Positions 19,437-29,023 of a DNA stretch of 64,000 nucleotides are shown here, piece by piece. A program made the translations under genes and the position numbers. Each line of letters begins with the position of its first letter. Position 1 is the stretch's first letter. This stretch comes from Ignavibacteriae bacterium HGW-Ignavibacteriae-2 (GTDB lineage: Bacteria; Bacteroidota; Ignavibacteria; Ignavibacteriales; Melioribacteraceae). The stretch covers positions 1 through 64,000 of the forward strand of contig PGYT01000008.1 in the NCBI GenBank assembly GCA_002839805.1. Reading direction: 5' to 3'. A model generated the notes under the pieces. It searched no databases, was not told where the DNA came from, and saw only the letters and a list, made by a program, of their open reading frames with translations.

Positions 19437-19712
19437 TTATTTCATTATTTTCTGTAAGTTAGCTTTTGTTTCAGCTTTGTCTTTTGCACATTGTTCCAAT
19501 TTTGCATTCTGTTCTGCAATTTCTCTTTCGAGTTTAGTTTTTTCACTCTTTAATGCATTCACTTCTTTTTCAAGAGATTTTACTTCAGAAGTTAAAGCTT
19601 CCAATTCAGCCATTTGCTCTTCGCTTACACCACTACAGGCTGTAAAACTTAGCATGCTCGCAAAAAATAATACGGCCAGAGCAGTACTGATTAGCTTTTT
19701 GAATTCTTTCAT
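19437..19712 (-). CDS. Small coiled-coil lipoprotein (Lpp-like)
   Basis: A 91-residue lipoprotein. The signal peptide ends in the lipobox LSFTAC (Cys about residue 26), and the mature part is one continuous heptad-rich helix (LEALTSEVKSLEKEVNALKS onwards) ending in KIMK. The design recalls Braun-type Lpp: a lipid anchor with a long trimeric helix and a terminal Lys. Covalent attachment to peptidoglycan by the terminal Lys is possible but unproven. It is upstream of the LysM protein in the same unit. Confidence 0.8.
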   Translation of the reverse strand: MKEFKKLISTALAVLFFASMLSFTACSGVSEEQMAELEALTSEVKSLEKEVNALKSEKTKLEREIAEQNAKLEQCAKDKAETKANLQKIMK

Positions 19713-19815
19713 TTGAATCCTCCTTTTAATGAATTAAGTAACAATAGTTAACTGTGCTAAATATAAATAATTTTTTAATTTTTAAGGCATATTTAGTGCT
19801 ATTTTAAGTAATATT

Positions 19816-20493
19816 TTAAATTATTTTTTCTTCTACCATGCTCAAATACTTATGATTTGCTATAATTATATGATCAAACACGTTAATGTCTAAAATTTTT
19901 CCGCTTTCTACAAGTCTTTTCGTAATTTTTATATCCTCCTTGCTAGGTTCAGGATTACCACTTGGGTGGTTGTGAATCAAAATAATATTTGCCGAATTAT
20001 TTTCAATGGCAACTTTGAACACTTCCCTAGGATGAACCACACTGCTATTTAATATTCCAACCGTGATTGTTTCATATTTTATTATTCTATTGGCCGAATT
20101 AAGACAAACAACAATAAAATTTTCTTTAAGCTCGTCACGTAGCAGAGGTATAAAAATTTCCGCAACATCTTTTGGCATACCAATTTTTTTCCGCGAAAAC
20201 CATTTATTTTGAAAATCTATTCTTCGTGTTAACTCGAAGGCTGCAACCAAAGCCGCCGCTTTTGCACTACCGATCCCAAGATTTTTACGTAAAGCTTCTG
20301 TAGATATTGATGCCAGTGATGTTAAATTTGAATTATTTTTTATCAAATCGTTGGCTAATTCAACAGCTGATTTCCCTCTGCTTCCGGTTCGAATCAAAAT
20401 AGCTATTAATTCCGCGTCTGTCAAACTTTGCGGTCCTCGCAGAATTAATTTTTCTCTCGGTCTATCACTCTTAGGTAATTCCTTTACCCTGAT
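19816..20493 (-). CDS. radC: RadC/JAB-domain DNA repair-associated protein, apparent ATC start
   Basis: A member of the RadC (UPF0758) family: an N-terminal helix-hairpin-helix region (NLGIGSAKAAALVAAFEL) and a C-terminal JAB/MPN metalloprotease-like domain with the zinc motif HNHPSGNPEPSKED. The conserved family N-terminus RVKELPKSDRPREKLILRGP is encoded in frame upstream of the first standard start codon (TTG at 20424). No ATG, GTG or TTG occurs between it and the upstream in-frame stop. An ATC at 20493-20491 has AGAGG five bases upstream and falls where homologues begin with Met, so I annotate it as the start (225 residues). It follows guaA by 29 bases. Confidence 0.85.
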   Translation of the reverse strand: MRVKELPKSDRPREKLILRGPQSLTDAELIAILIRTGSRGKSAVELANDLIKNNSNLTSLASISTEALRKNLGIGSAKAAALVAAFELTRRIDFQNKWFSRKKIGMPKDVAEIFIPLLRDELKENFIVVCLNSANRIIKYETITVGILNSSVVHPREVFKVAIENNSANIILIHNHPSGNPEPSKEDIKITKRLVESGKILDINVFDHIIIANHKYLSMVEEKII

Positions 20494-20522
20494 TTTAACC
20501 TCTATTTTATGGTCTCGCTAAT

Positions 20523-22064
20523 CTATTCCCATTCAATAGTTGCAGGCGGTTTGGAACTGATATCGTATACAACGCGGTTTATGCCTTTTACGCTTCGGAT
20601 AATTTTATTGGACACATTCTCAAGAAAATCTGGTTCAAATCTGTACCAATCAGCTGTCATACCATCAGTAGAAGTAACAGCACGCAGCGCAACAACGTTC
20701 TCGTAAGTTCTGGAATCTCCCATTACCCCGACAGTTTGTATAGGCAATAATACGGCAAAAGCCTGCCATATATTGTTGTACAAACCGAACCTTTTTAATT
20801 CTGAGATAAAAATATCGTCAGCTTCTCTAAGAATATCAAGTCTTTCTTCAGTTATTTCTCCCAAAATACGAACAGCAAGTCCAGGTCCCGGAAACGGATG
20901 TCTGTAAATAAATTCATCCGGCAAATTCAATTCGTGACCAATTGCTCTAACTTCGTCTTTAAATAATTCTCTAAAAGGTTCAATAAGACTCAAATTCATT
21001 TTTTCTGGCAATCCACCGACATTATGGTGAGTTTTAATTGTTACAGATTTACCCTTAACGGAAACCGATTCAATAACATCGGGATAAAGTGTACCCTGCA
21101 CTAAAAATTTAACATCCGATAATTTATTGGACTGCTCATCAAAAATATCGATAAATGTGTTTCCAATAATTTTCCTTTTTTTCTCAGGATCTACCACACC
21201 AATTAACCTTGTCAAAAATACTTCGGACGCGTTTACGTGCAAAAGTTTTAGATTATATTTTTCTTTGAACATTTTTACAAAATCTTCACTCTCGTTTTTA
21301 CGCATCATTCCAGTATCAATATGAATGCAAGTTAAATTGTCACCAATAGCTTTATGAACAAGTAATGCGGCAACTGAAGAATCCACGCCGCCGCTTAAAG
21401 CACAAATAACTTTTGTGTTTCCCACATTTTTCCGAATATCTTCAACAGCCGATGAAATAAAATGTTCCGGAGTCCAGCTACCGGTGCAGCCGCAAACTTC
21501 GAATAAATAATTGCTCAGAATCTTTACACCTTCATTTGTATGAACCACTTCGGGATGGAACTGAAGTCCAAAAATCTTCTTTTCAGCATTATCTATAGAA
21601 CAAATTGGTGAGTTGGATGTTGCCGATGTTACTTGAAAACCTTCAGGCATTTTTGTTACATAATCTCCATGGCTCATCCAAACGACCGACTCGTTTTTTA
21701 AGCCATTTAGTATACCGTCTGAATTAAGAATTTTTAAATTTGCCTTACCATACTCTCTGTTCTGGGCGGGTTCCACAGTTCCGTTAAATGATTTACAAAT
21801 TAATTGAAGACCGTAACAAATACCTAAAACGGGAATACCTAATTCAAATAAGCTTTCGTCTACTTGAGGAGCATCAACATCGTAAACACTCATAGGCCCG
21901 CCAGACAGAATAATTCCTTTTGGGTTAAGTTCTTTAATTTTTTCAACAGGATAATTGAACGTATGAATTTCCGAATATACTTTTAATTCGCGTATCCTTC
22001 TGGCAATCAATTGCGTGTACTGAGATCCAAAATCTAATATTAGTATAATTTCGGAATGTATCAT
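20523..22064 (-). CDS. guaA: GMP synthase (glutamine-hydrolysing)
   Basis: Converts XMP to GMP. The N-terminal class I glutamine amidotransferase domain has the catalytic Cys in GICYGLQL (Cys83) and the His/Glu pair in [10 protein letters not shown]. The ATP-pyrophosphatase P-loop is [13 protein letters not shown], followed by the dimerisation domain ending IEWE. I start it at the ATG at 22064, with GAGAGG four bases upstream; eight more in-frame codons exist upstream but extend toward the gcvH-side hairpin. At 513 residues it is full length. Confidence 0.97.
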   Translation of the reverse strand: MIHSEIILILDFGSQYTQLIARRIRELKVYSEIHTFNYPVEKIKELNPKGIILSGGPMSVYDVDAPQVDESLFELGIPVLGICYGLQLICKSFNGTVEPAQNREYGKANLKILNSDGILNGLKNESVVWMSHGDYVTKMPEGFQVTSATSNSPICSIDNAEKKIFGLQFHPEVVHTNEGVKILSNYLFEVCGCTGSWTPEHFISSAVEDIRKNVGNTKVICALSGGVDSSVAALLVHKAIGDNLTCIHIDTGMMRKNESEDFVKMFKEKYNLKLLHVNASEVFLTRLIGVVDPEKKRKIIGNTFIDIFDEQSNKLSDVKFLVQGTLYPDVIESVSVKGKSVTIKTHHNVGGLPEKMNLSLIEPFRELFKDEVRAIGHELNLPDEFIYRHPFPGPGLAVRILGEITEERLDILREADDIFISELKRFGLYNNIWQAFAVLLPIQTVGVMGDSRTYENVVALRAVTSTDGMTADWYRFEPDFLENVSNKIIRSVKGINRVVYDISSKPPATIEWE

Positions 22065-22086
22065 TTTACCTCTCGCATATATAAGC

Positions 22087-22119
22087 AAGCCCCATCAAAT
22101 AAAATATTTAATGAGGCTT
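22087..22119 (-). terminator. Hairpin between gcvH and guaA
   Basis: AAGCC (22087-22091) pairs with GGCTT (22115-22119), and CAT and AAATA inside pair with TATTT and ATG: thirteen pairs with two mismatches and a three-base loop. The following T content on the minus strand is modest, so it may be a weak terminator or attenuator ahead of guaA. Confidence 0.45.
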
Positions 22120-22142
22120 AAATTTCGAAATATATAACAGTT

Positions 22143-22520
22143 TTAGGCGAGTTGCTGCTTGTAACTTTCGCTGTCCAATAATTCATTTACTTGAGCCGGA
22201 TCAATAATTTCAATCTTTAACAGCCATCCTTCACCGTAAGGATCAGTATTAACAAGCTGAGGATCGTCCTGTAATTTTGAATTTATTTCAACAACATTTC
22301 CATCTACCGGTGCGAGTAATTCGCTAACGGTTTTAACTGCCTCAATTGTTCCAAATGAAGAGCCGCTTGTAATATTTTTTGTATCAGGATCAATATCAAC
22401 AAACACTACATCGCCCAACTCGCTCTGGGCAAAATCAGTAATACCTATTATTCCTGTATTACCCTCAATGCGGAGCCATTCGTGATCGTTTGTATACTTT
22501 AATTCTGCAGGTACATTCAT
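22143..22520 (-). CDS. gcvH: Glycine cleavage system H protein
   Basis: A 125-residue lipoyl carrier. The lipoylation site is Lys63 in GTIEAVKTVSELLAPVDG, with the C-terminal GEGWLLKIEI typical of GcvH. A strong AGGGGGT ribosome site precedes the ATG. No gcvT or gcvP is in the window; instead the gene follows accC by 21 bases. It may serve glycine cleavage encoded elsewhere or act as a lipoate donor, as H proteins do in lipoyl relay. Confidence 0.95.
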   Translation of the reverse strand: MNVPAELKYTNDHEWLRIEGNTGIIGITDFAQSELGDVVFVDIDPDTKNITSGSSFGTIEAVKTVSELLAPVDGNVVEINSKLQDDPQLVNTDPYGEGWLLKIEIIDPAQVNELLDSESYKQQLA

Positions 22521-22541
22521 TTTTTCGACCCCCTAGAATTT

Positions 22542-23876
22542 CTAATTAAATAATTTGTCTATTGAATTTGTATCATAATCTCCATTTAAGAAATGGGCAT
22601 TCTCAATTACTTTCTGGTGAAAGGGAATCGTAGTTTTAATTCCTTCGATCGTAAATTCCTCGAACGCTCGTTTTGCCCTTGCAATCGCGTGAGTTCTATC
22701 AGTTCCCCATACAATTAGTTTTGCAATCAAAGAATCATAATAAGGTGGTACAGTATATTCGTTATAAATATGACTATCGATCCGTACGCCAAATCCGCCT
22801 GGAAAGTGCAAGTATTCAATTTTACCGGGAGACGGACGAAATCCATTTGCGGGATCTTCGGCATTTATGCGGAACTCTATGCTATGTCCTCTAAGTCCCT
22901 TTGAAATATCTTCAATCTTATTTCCCGAAGCGGCCAGTATTTGTTGTTTTATAAGATCCAGATTGTTAACCATTTCCGTTACAGGGTGCTCAACCTGAAT
23001 TCGTGTATTCATTTCTATAAAATAAAAGTTCAGATCTTTATCCACAAGAAACTCAACTGTTCCGGCACCCTCGTAATTAACCGACTGGCAGCCTTTTATG
23101 GCAGCAGAAGCCATTTTTTCACGAACTTCAGGTGTAATAACAGGCGAAGGAGATTCTTCAATCAATTTTTGATGACGTCTTTGAACAGTACAATCACGCT
23201 CACCATAATGATATACATTACCGAACTGATCACCCATTACTTGAATTTCTACATGACGTGGGCTAACTATAAATTTTTCAAGATAAAGAGCCGAATTTCC
23301 GAAAGCCGCTTCTGCCTCGTTACTTGCAGTTTGAAAAGCGTTTTTAATTTCACTTTCTTCCCAAACAATTCTCATTCCTTTACCACCTCCACCTGCGGAA
23401 GCTTTTAGAATAACGGGATACCCTATATTTAGAGCTATAGATTTCGCTTCTTCAATCGATTTTACAACTCCATCGGAACCTGGCACAACGGGAACTCCAA
23501 CCTGACGCATAGTTTCTTTAGCAAGTGATTTGTCCCCCATTCTATTAATCATATCAGGAGAAGGCCCAATAAATTTTATATTATGTTCTCCACATATCTC
23601 GGAAAAATCCGCATTTTCCGCTAGAAATCCGTACCCCGGATGAATGGCATCGGCGCCTGTAATCTGGGCAGCAGACATTATATTTGAAATTTTCAAATAA
23701 CTATCCTTACTGCTCGGCGGTCCAATACACACAGCTTCATCGGCAAAAACCACATGGAGAGAGTTTTCATCTGCTTGCGAATAAACAGCGACAGTTTTTA
23801 TGCCCATCTCTTTACACGTTCTAATTACTCTAAGTGCAATTTCTCCACGATTTGCAATAAGTATTTTATTGAACAA
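22542..23876 (-). CDS. accC: Acetyl-CoA carboxylase biotin carboxylase subunit
   Basis: ATP-grasp enzyme that carboxylates biotin on AccB, the first half-reaction of fatty-acid synthesis. The N-terminus [18 protein letters not shown], the glycine-rich ATP loop [10 protein letters not shown] and the catalytic [16 protein letters not shown] segment are all present. At 444 residues it is normal. The start is TTG preceded by GAGG five bases away. It follows accB by about 27 bases. Confidence 0.97.
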   Translation of the reverse strand: MFNKILIANRGEIALRVIRTCKEMGIKTVAVYSQADENSLHVVFADEAVCIGPPSSKDSYLKISNIMSAAQITGADAIHPGYGFLAENADFSEICGEHNIKFIGPSPDMINRMGDKSLAKETMRQVGVPVVPGSDGVVKSIEEAKSIALNIGYPVILKASAGGGGKGMRIVWEESEIKNAFQTASNEAEAAFGNSALYLEKFIVSPRHVEIQVMGDQFGNVYHYGERDCTVQRRHQKLIEESPSPVITPEVREKMASAAIKGCQSVNYEGAGTVEFLVDKDLNFYFIEMNTRIQVEHPVTEMVNNLDLIKQQILAASGNKIEDISKGLRGHSIEFRINAEDPANGFRPSPGKIEYLHFPGGFGVRIDSHIYNEYTVPPYYDSLIAKLIVWGTDRTHAIARAKRAFEEFTIEGIKTTIPFHQKVIENAHFLNGDYDTNSIDKLFN

Positions 23877-23903
23877 ATTATCCTCAAAAAATTATTTGAT
23901 GAG

Positions 23904-24383
23904 CTATGATTTTTCAACAAGAAAAAGCGGCTGATTAAATTCTACTGGAGTGCCGTTTTCTACCAAAATTTTTACAATTCGTCCGTTTACGTCGGATTCA
24001 ATTTCGTTCATCAGTTTCATAGCTTCAACTATGCATAGGACTGATCCTTCTGAAATATTATCCCCGACCTGCACGTAAGAATCCGCATCAGGAGCAGGAG
24101 CTCTATAAAATGTGCCCACTATTGGAGATTTGATTTCGTAATAGTTCTCACTTTTTACAGGTTCAATTTTTGTTTCCACTTTGGCTGGTTCAGCCTGCGC
24201 TGAATTCTGCTGCGAACCAGTTTGGGAAAATTGATTTTGAGGAAATGAGGGGTAAGCCGATACAATTTGAGTTTTAGAATTTTTGGATATTCTAATTTTT
24301 AAATCGCCTTCCTGAATGGAAAACTCGGCTATTTCACTTTTTTCAACAACTTTAATAAGCTGTTTGATTTCATTTATGTCCAT
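23904..24383 (-). CDS. accB: Acetyl-CoA carboxylase biotin carboxyl carrier protein
   Basis: Carries the biotin moved between AccC and the carboxyltransferase. The N-terminus [10 protein letters not shown] matches the family start, so I use the ATG at 24383, not a GTG three codons earlier. A Gln/Ala/Pro-rich linker (about 45-80) leads to the biotinyl domain with the target Lys123 in [10 protein letters not shown]. The 159-residue length is normal. It follows efp by 12 bases; an efp-accB-accC order is common in many bacteria. Confidence 0.96.
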   Translation of the reverse strand: MDINEIKQLIKVVEKSEIAEFSIQEGDLKIRISKNSKTQIVSAYPSFPQNQFSQTGSQQNSAQAEPAKVETKIEPVKSENYYEIKSPIVGTFYRAPAPDADSYVQVGDNISEGSVLCIVEAMKLMNEIESDVNGRIVKILVENGTPVEFNQPLFLVEKS

Positions 24384-24395
24384 ATTCAACACTTT

Positions 24396-24962
24396 TTAGT
24401 TTTTAACTCGTTCAGAATATTCACCCGATCTGGTGTCAACCTTTAACATATCCCCTTCATTAATAAAAAGAGGAACTGAAATTTCGGCACCAGTTTCTAA
24501 TGTGGCGGGTTTCATAACATTTGTAGCTGTATCACCCCTAAAACCCGGTTCGGTTTGAATCACTTTAAGATACACAAAGACAGGCAAATCAACAGAAATA
24601 ATGCTGTCTTTATCATCAAGGAGCAGCTCAACCTCTTCGCTTTCTTTTAGCAATTTTGCACCGTCGCCAAATATTTCTGCTGGAACTGCGATTTGTTCAT
24701 AGGTTTCGTTATCCATCAGTATCATACCAGATGAATCTTTATAAAGATACTGATATTTTTTTCTTTCCACTCTAACTGTTTCAACACCTTCACCTGAGCG
24801 AAAAGTATTATCAAGAACTTTTCCATTTCTTAAATTTTTAAGTTTGGTCCTTACAAATGCACCGCCTTTGCCGGGCTTAACATGCTGAAATTCGATGATA
24901 GTATAAAGGTCATTTTTATATTTTAATATTAGTCCATTCCTGAAATCTGATGTATCTGCCAT
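24396..24962 (-). CDS. efp: Translation elongation factor P
   Basis: Relieves ribosome stalling at polyproline stretches. The three beta-barrel domains are complete at 188 residues. The loop that enters the peptidyl-transferase centre reads HVKPGKGGAFVRTK, with a Lys at position 32, the residue modified by beta-lysylation or other groups in various phyla. No epmA or epmB is nearby, so the modification, if any, is unknown. It starts the accB-accC-gcvH-guaA-radC run. Confidence 0.97.
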   Translation of the reverse strand: MADTSDFRNGLILKYKNDLYTIIEFQHVKPGKGGAFVRTKLKNLRNGKVLDNTFRSGEGVETVRVERKKYQYLYKDSSGMILMDNETYEQIAVPAEIFGDGAKLLKESEEVELLLDDKDSIISVDLPVFVYLKVIQTEPGFRGDTATNVMKPATLETGAEISVPLFINEGDMLKVDTRSGEYSERVKN

Positions 24963-25033
24963 TAATTCCTCTATCTGAAAATTAAGAATATAATTACGAA
25001 AGCCCCTAAAATCAAGTGAGACTTTCTTTCAAA

Positions 25034-25723
25034 TTAAATATCTAAATAAGACAAATATTTGTCCGCTTCTCTTGCAGCCTGCGAATTTTTATAAGATTCT
25101 TTTAATTCTTTAAGAACTTCTTCCGCATTTTCTTTATCACCCGCTTTAATATAATTTTTTCCAGCGCTTAGCAGGTAATCCGGATTCTGAGGATTATATT
25201 TGTCGATATTTGCAGCTTTTTCATAGCTGTTTGATGCTTCTTTAAAGTTTTCTTTTGCTTCATAGCAAGCTGCTTTTCCAGCTATTGCTGAAGCGGATAA
25301 TAATTTATTGGACCCGGAATAATTATCATATTCTTCCAAAGCTTCATCAATTTTTCCTGTAAAATAATAAGCATTTGCCAAATAAATTCTGGCAACTTCT
25401 CCCTGATCCGAACCACCGAATTCATCAACTATTTTAACTAAACCCATAATATTTGTTCCAGGTTTACCATCAATAGCTTCTAGATAAGAACCCTGTTCGT
25501 ATAATGGAATCACTCTGGCAAGTTCAGTTGTAGCTGTTAAATTTTCCTGCTCAACTTTGGAACTATACCAGAAGACTGCAACAATAATAATAGCAATTGC
25601 ACCAACTGCTAACAGAATTTTAGACTGATTATCTTCGTAAAATTTTTGTGCCTGATAATACGATGTTACCAGCTTGTCTTCTTTGATTTGTTTTTTGGTT
25701 AATTTTTTCTTTTTCTCTAACAC
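25034..25723 (-). CDS. Membrane-anchored TPR protein (YfgM-like)
   Basis: A 229-residue protein: a charged N-terminus (LEKKKKLTKKQIKEDK), one membrane helix (about 36-53, ILLAVGAIAIIIVAVFWY), then TPR repeats (about 95-225, e.g. ASNSYEKAANIDKYNPQNPD). The design resembles YfgM and related envelope chaperone-like proteins, with the repeats outside the cytoplasm. The role of this one is not determined. It lies 71 bases upstream of efp. Confidence 0.75.
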   Translation of the reverse strand: MLEKKKKLTKKQIKEDKLVTSYYQAQKFYEDNQSKILLAVGAIAIIIVAVFWYSSKVEQENLTATTELARVIPLYEQGSYLEAIDGKPGTNIMGLVKIVDEFGGSDQGEVARIYLANAYYFTGKIDEALEEYDNYSGSNKLLSASAIAGKAACYEAKENFKEASNSYEKAANIDKYNPQNPDYLLSAGKNYIKAGDKENAEEVLKELKESYKNSQAAREADKYLSYLDI

Positions 25724-25777
25724 ATCTACTCCGTAAAAAAGTTGCTGTAAAAAAATAGAACGGAAAGATATAAAAAT

Positions 25778-26827
25778 TTATATTCCAATTCTAATATGAT
25801 TTGAATAGATCCAGGGGAAATTATCTTTATAAATTTCTACCCTGTAAGCTCCAGGTTGGGTAATAATAAATTCAGCTTCGGGATTTTCTATAACTTCAAT
25901 GATTTTTCCATTTTTAATTAGCCGGATAGAACCTGAGACATTAGGCAGTAATATATTAAGTTTAGTTTTTTCTGAAAGTGGCATATTGGAGCCCATATGA
26001 TATAATTTCCCCGAATTTTCGCCAAAAAACCGGAATCCTTTTGCATCACCACGGTAGTAGTTGGATACAAAACAGTTGCCTTTTTCCAGGGCTTGCATAA
26101 TATTTTTTTTAGCACTGAATATTTCAGATTCTGATTCACCTTTCTCGATTCTTTCACCGGTTAAAATATGAGTTCTTACCGATTTAAAAAGAATTTTATA
26201 TGGAAAAACTTCAACTTCAAAAAAACCCAATAAATTAATTTTATGTGCATGAGCATCAACTCCTCCAATACCTACAACTTTTCGACGCAGATTTAGCTCA
26301 TCCCAAATTTTTAAGGTTTCTTCAGGAGGTCCGATTACAGAGCGTAAAGGATGAACAAAAAAATTATATTTATTCTGCTCTGTAAGCCCTTCCATCCATT
26401 CCGACATATGATTCCATATCTCAATACCGGTAAAATCTTCTGAATCCCATTCTGTCCACGGATATGGAGGATGTTCTTTCATAGAAGATCTTTTTTCGTG
26501 CGGATGAGCTAAAAATCCTATAGCACCCGAATCTTTAATTTGTTTAACATATTTTTTTGCGGGTATTCTCGTTGAAGGTGTCTTATTAATACCAATAGCT
26601 AAATAATGATTGAGATTATGTTTATCATTAATTTCTGCACCGACTATAACTAAAGTGTTACCATACCATTTTTCAAAATTTTCTTCAAGCGCACGAAGAG
26701 TATTATGGTCAGTTAGAACAATAAAATCAAGGCCCACTTCATCTGCAAATCCGGCAATTTCATCAACTTTACCGGATCCATCTGAGAATGTAGAATGTAT
26801 ATGAAGAGCGCCGATGTATTCTAACAT
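25778..26827 (-). CDS. PHP-domain metal-dependent phosphoesterase
   Basis: A 349-residue protein. The PHP N-terminus has HIHSTFSDGSG and later VLTDHNTLRALEE, metal-binding motifs of the polymerase/histidinol-phosphatase fold; further His residues occur in FLAHPHEKR and VDAHAHK. The C-terminal 90 residues look like a beta-sandwich appendage. Members hydrolyse phosphoesters such as histidinol phosphate, PAP or nucleotide phosphates; no histidine genes are near, so the substrate is unknown. Confidence 0.85.
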   Translation of the reverse strand: MLEYIGALHIHSTFSDGSGKVDEIAGFADEVGLDFIVLTDHNTLRALEENFEKWYGNTLVIVGAEINDKHNLNHYLAIGINKTPSTRIPAKKYVKQIKDSGAIGFLAHPHEKRSSMKEHPPYPWTEWDSEDFTGIEIWNHMSEWMEGLTEQNKYNFFVHPLRSVIGPPEETLKIWDELNLRRKVVGIGGVDAHAHKINLLGFFEVEVFPYKILFKSVRTHILTGERIEKGESESEIFSAKKNIMQALEKGNCFVSNYYRGDAKGFRFFGENSGKLYHMGSNMPLSEKTKLNILLPNVSGSIRLIKNGKIIEVIENPEAEFIITQPGAYRVEIYKDNFPWIYSNHIRIGI

Positions 26828-26861
26828 ATTTCAACTGCTTTCCTGAAAAAAGTATTGGTTG

Positions 26862-27158
26862 TTAAATTTCGAATAATGTAGAGTATTGTGTAGATTGCTG
26901 CACAATCATGTCAGTCAACTTATTCATCAGAATATTCACTCTTTCGTTTGGATCGTCATCAAATTCTTCATAAGCCTCTCTTGATTCGAAAACGTATAAC
27001 TCTTCAAAATGGTTTGCTTTGCCTTTAAGTTCAAATACCGAGTAACTTTCCAATCCATCCGCTTTAATTAATGTTTTTAATTCTCTTATCAGATCTAAGT
27101 AATTTTCTCTTTTATCTGGTATAATTTCGTATTTAATTGAAAAAAGAACTTTGCTCAT
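26862..27158 (-). CDS. Dimeric alpha/beta-barrel (ABM-like) small protein
   Basis: A 98-residue protein with the strand-helix pattern of antibiotic-biosynthesis-monooxygenase-like ferredoxin folds: VLFSIKYEIIPDKRENYLDL, then the strand SYSVFELKGK and FEELYVFESREAYEEF. Such proteins dimerise and may be enzymes or haem or quinone binders; no specific function is evident. It is 17 bases upstream of dapF's end, between dapF and the PHP gene. Confidence 0.65.
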   Translation of the reverse strand: MSKVLFSIKYEIIPDKRENYLDLIRELKTLIKADGLESYSVFELKGKANHFEELYVFESREAYEEFDDDPNERVNILMNKLTDMIVQQSTQYSTLFEI

Positions 27159-27175
27159 TTATATCCTCTCTATAT

Positions 27176-28024
27176 TTATAAAAAAATTTCTCCCTTAAAA
27201 ATTTCCACTGCAGGACCGCTTAAAAAAATCTCTTCGAAAGAATTTTCAGCATTTCGAAATCCTACTTTCAATTTGTCCCCACCTCTTGTAATAAGCGAAA
27301 TAGGTGAAGGCAATCCATAAACTAAATTACTAATTAATGCGGAAGCGACTGAACCTGTACCGCAAGCTAAAGTTTCATCCTCAACGCCGCGCTCAAAAGT
27401 TCTTATTTTTATATCTTCTCCGGACAACTGAATAAAGTTTACGTTTGTCCCTTCCGGCATAAATTCTGAATGATATCTAATTTCCCTTCCTAAACTATAA
27501 ACATCAAGATCATTTATATCTGTAAAAGAAATTTTGTTTCCAACAGATTTGGATAATTCATTTACATCAACAACAACATGCGGAGAGCCTGTATTTAAAA
27601 AATGTACTTTCGTAAGACTACCGTACAATTCAATATTTAAATTTAATGACAAATTCTTCGGTTCATTTAAAAAGAAGATCACAGTATCATTTTCAATTTG
27701 ACCAGCAAAAACTTCATTATTGCATATAAATTTAGTTCTTCCTTTATCAAGTCTTCCTGAAAGATCGGCATATTTAATTGCGCACCGGGCGCCGTTACCA
27801 CACAAAGATCCTAAGGATCCGTCTGAGTTATAATATGTCATTTTAAAATCATATCCCGGTTCGTCTCCAATTAACAAGACACCGTCGGCTCCGATTCCAA
27901 ACCTTCTATCACAAATATTTAATATTATATCTGATGAAATATTAAATTCTGGATTATCGTTCAAGTCGAACAGAATAAAATCGTTACCCGCACCACAAAA
28001 TTTTCTAAAAATATTCGGTTTCAT
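27176..28024 (-). CDS. dapF: Diaminopimelate epimerase
   Basis: Interconverts LL- and meso-diaminopimelate for lysine and peptidoglycan. Both catalytic cysteines are seen, in GNGARCAIKY and ACGTGSVAS, and the N-terminus FRKFCGAGNDFILFDL is typical. I prefer the ATG at 28024 (MKPNIFRK), close to the family start; an in-frame TTG at 28063 is the longer alternative. That gives 282 residues. It is divergent from the propeller gene, with about 150 bases between starts. Confidence 0.95.
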   Translation of the reverse strand: MKPNIFRKFCGAGNDFILFDLNDNPEFNISSDIILNICDRRFGIGADGVLLIGDEPGYDFKMTYYNSDGSLGSLCGNGARCAIKYADLSGRLDKGRTKFICNNEVFAGQIENDTVIFFLNEPKNLSLNLNIELYGSLTKVHFLNTGSPHVVVDVNELSKSVGNKISFTDINDLDVYSLGREIRYHSEFMPEGTNVNFIQLSGEDIKIRTFERGVEDETLACGTGSVASALISNLVYGLPSPISLITRGGDKLKVGFRNAENSFEEIFLSGPAVEIFKGEIFL

Positions 28025-28173
28025 AATGTTTCGAAATTTAAATGAATAATGCGCCTTAAGCAACGAAAATTAAATTTCTAAACCGCTAAAATCCACTTGT
28101 AACTCTTATCCTCCATTTTAGTAAACCCGAATATTATCATTTATTATCAAAAGCATTATTCCTAAATTTGAAC

Positions 28174-29013
28174 ATGAAACTAATAACAATAATGATTCTT
28201 TTTACATTTGTTAATTCATTTTCTCAAACGTTTTTATTTGAAAATGAGATAGGACGGTTTACTTCCGCATCATCCTTTAGCATCAATTCCGCCGGCTTCA
28301 TTTATGTTACAGACATTTCAAAAAATGAAGTACTTAAATTGGACAGGAAAGGAAAAGTTCTCAAATCAGTAGGTGGTTTTGGCTGGGGAAATGAATCATT
28401 CGATAACCCGATTGATGTAAACGCCAACATGCTCAATGTTTATGTAACAGATCATAATAATAACCGAATTCAATTTTTTGACAAAGACCTAAATTTTTTA
28501 TTTGAATTCAATTCCAAGAATATTGAAAACAACCGTTATGCTTTCGCGTATCCTAAAAGTTGTGTTGTATCTAATCAGGGTGATATGTTCGTATTAGATG
28601 GCGACAATCAACGAATTCTAAAATTTAACACAAAAGGTAATTTTGTATCTGAAATTGGTAACACAGATTCGGGGGAGTATGCGTTAGATAATCCGAAGAA
28701 ATTGGCTATTTCAAATGATGGAAAATTATTTGTTTCCGATGGACAAATGGTAAAAGTGTTTGATTATTTTGGAACAGGTATAATTAAAATTAATAGCGAA
28801 CTAAAAAATGCAAATTTAAATGTGTCTGGATTTATACTAACTATTAATGATAATAATAAAATCAAATTACTTGATCTATTAAAAGGTGACAATAAATTTG
28901 TAGAATTCATACCAAAAGAAAGCGATGAAGATATTGTCTCGTCAATTGCCATAAATAATTATCTATACGTGCTTACACCAACTTGCATTCTTATATATTC
29001 TTATAAAAATTAA
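28174..29013 (+). CDS. Secreted NHL-type beta-propeller protein
   Basis: A 279-residue exported protein starting from the ATG at 28174. A signal peptide (about 1-18, ending NSFSQ) is followed by repeated blades of the NHL/6-bladed propeller type: IYVTDISKNEVLKLDRKGK, VYVTDHNNNRIQFFD, MFVLDGDNQRILKFNTKGN, LFVSDGQMVKVFDYFG. Such propellers usually mediate binding. It begins an operon with three membrane-protein genes, 10 bases ahead of the next, suggesting an envelope complex of unknown purpose. Confidence 0.75.
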   Translation: MKLITIMILFTFVNSFSQTFLFENEIGRFTSASSFSINSAGFIYVTDISKNEVLKLDRKGKVLKSVGGFGWGNESFDNPIDVNANMLNVYVTDHNNNRIQFFDKDLNFLFEFNSKNIENNRYAFAYPKSCVVSNQGDMFVLDGDNQRILKFNTKGNFVSEIGNTDSGEYALDNPKKLAISNDGKLFVSDGQMVKVFDYFGTGIIKINSELKNANLNVSGFILTINDNNKIKLLDLLKGDNKFVEFIPKESDEDIVSSIAINNYLYVLTPTCILIYSYKN

Positions 29014-29023
29014 CGGACTATAA

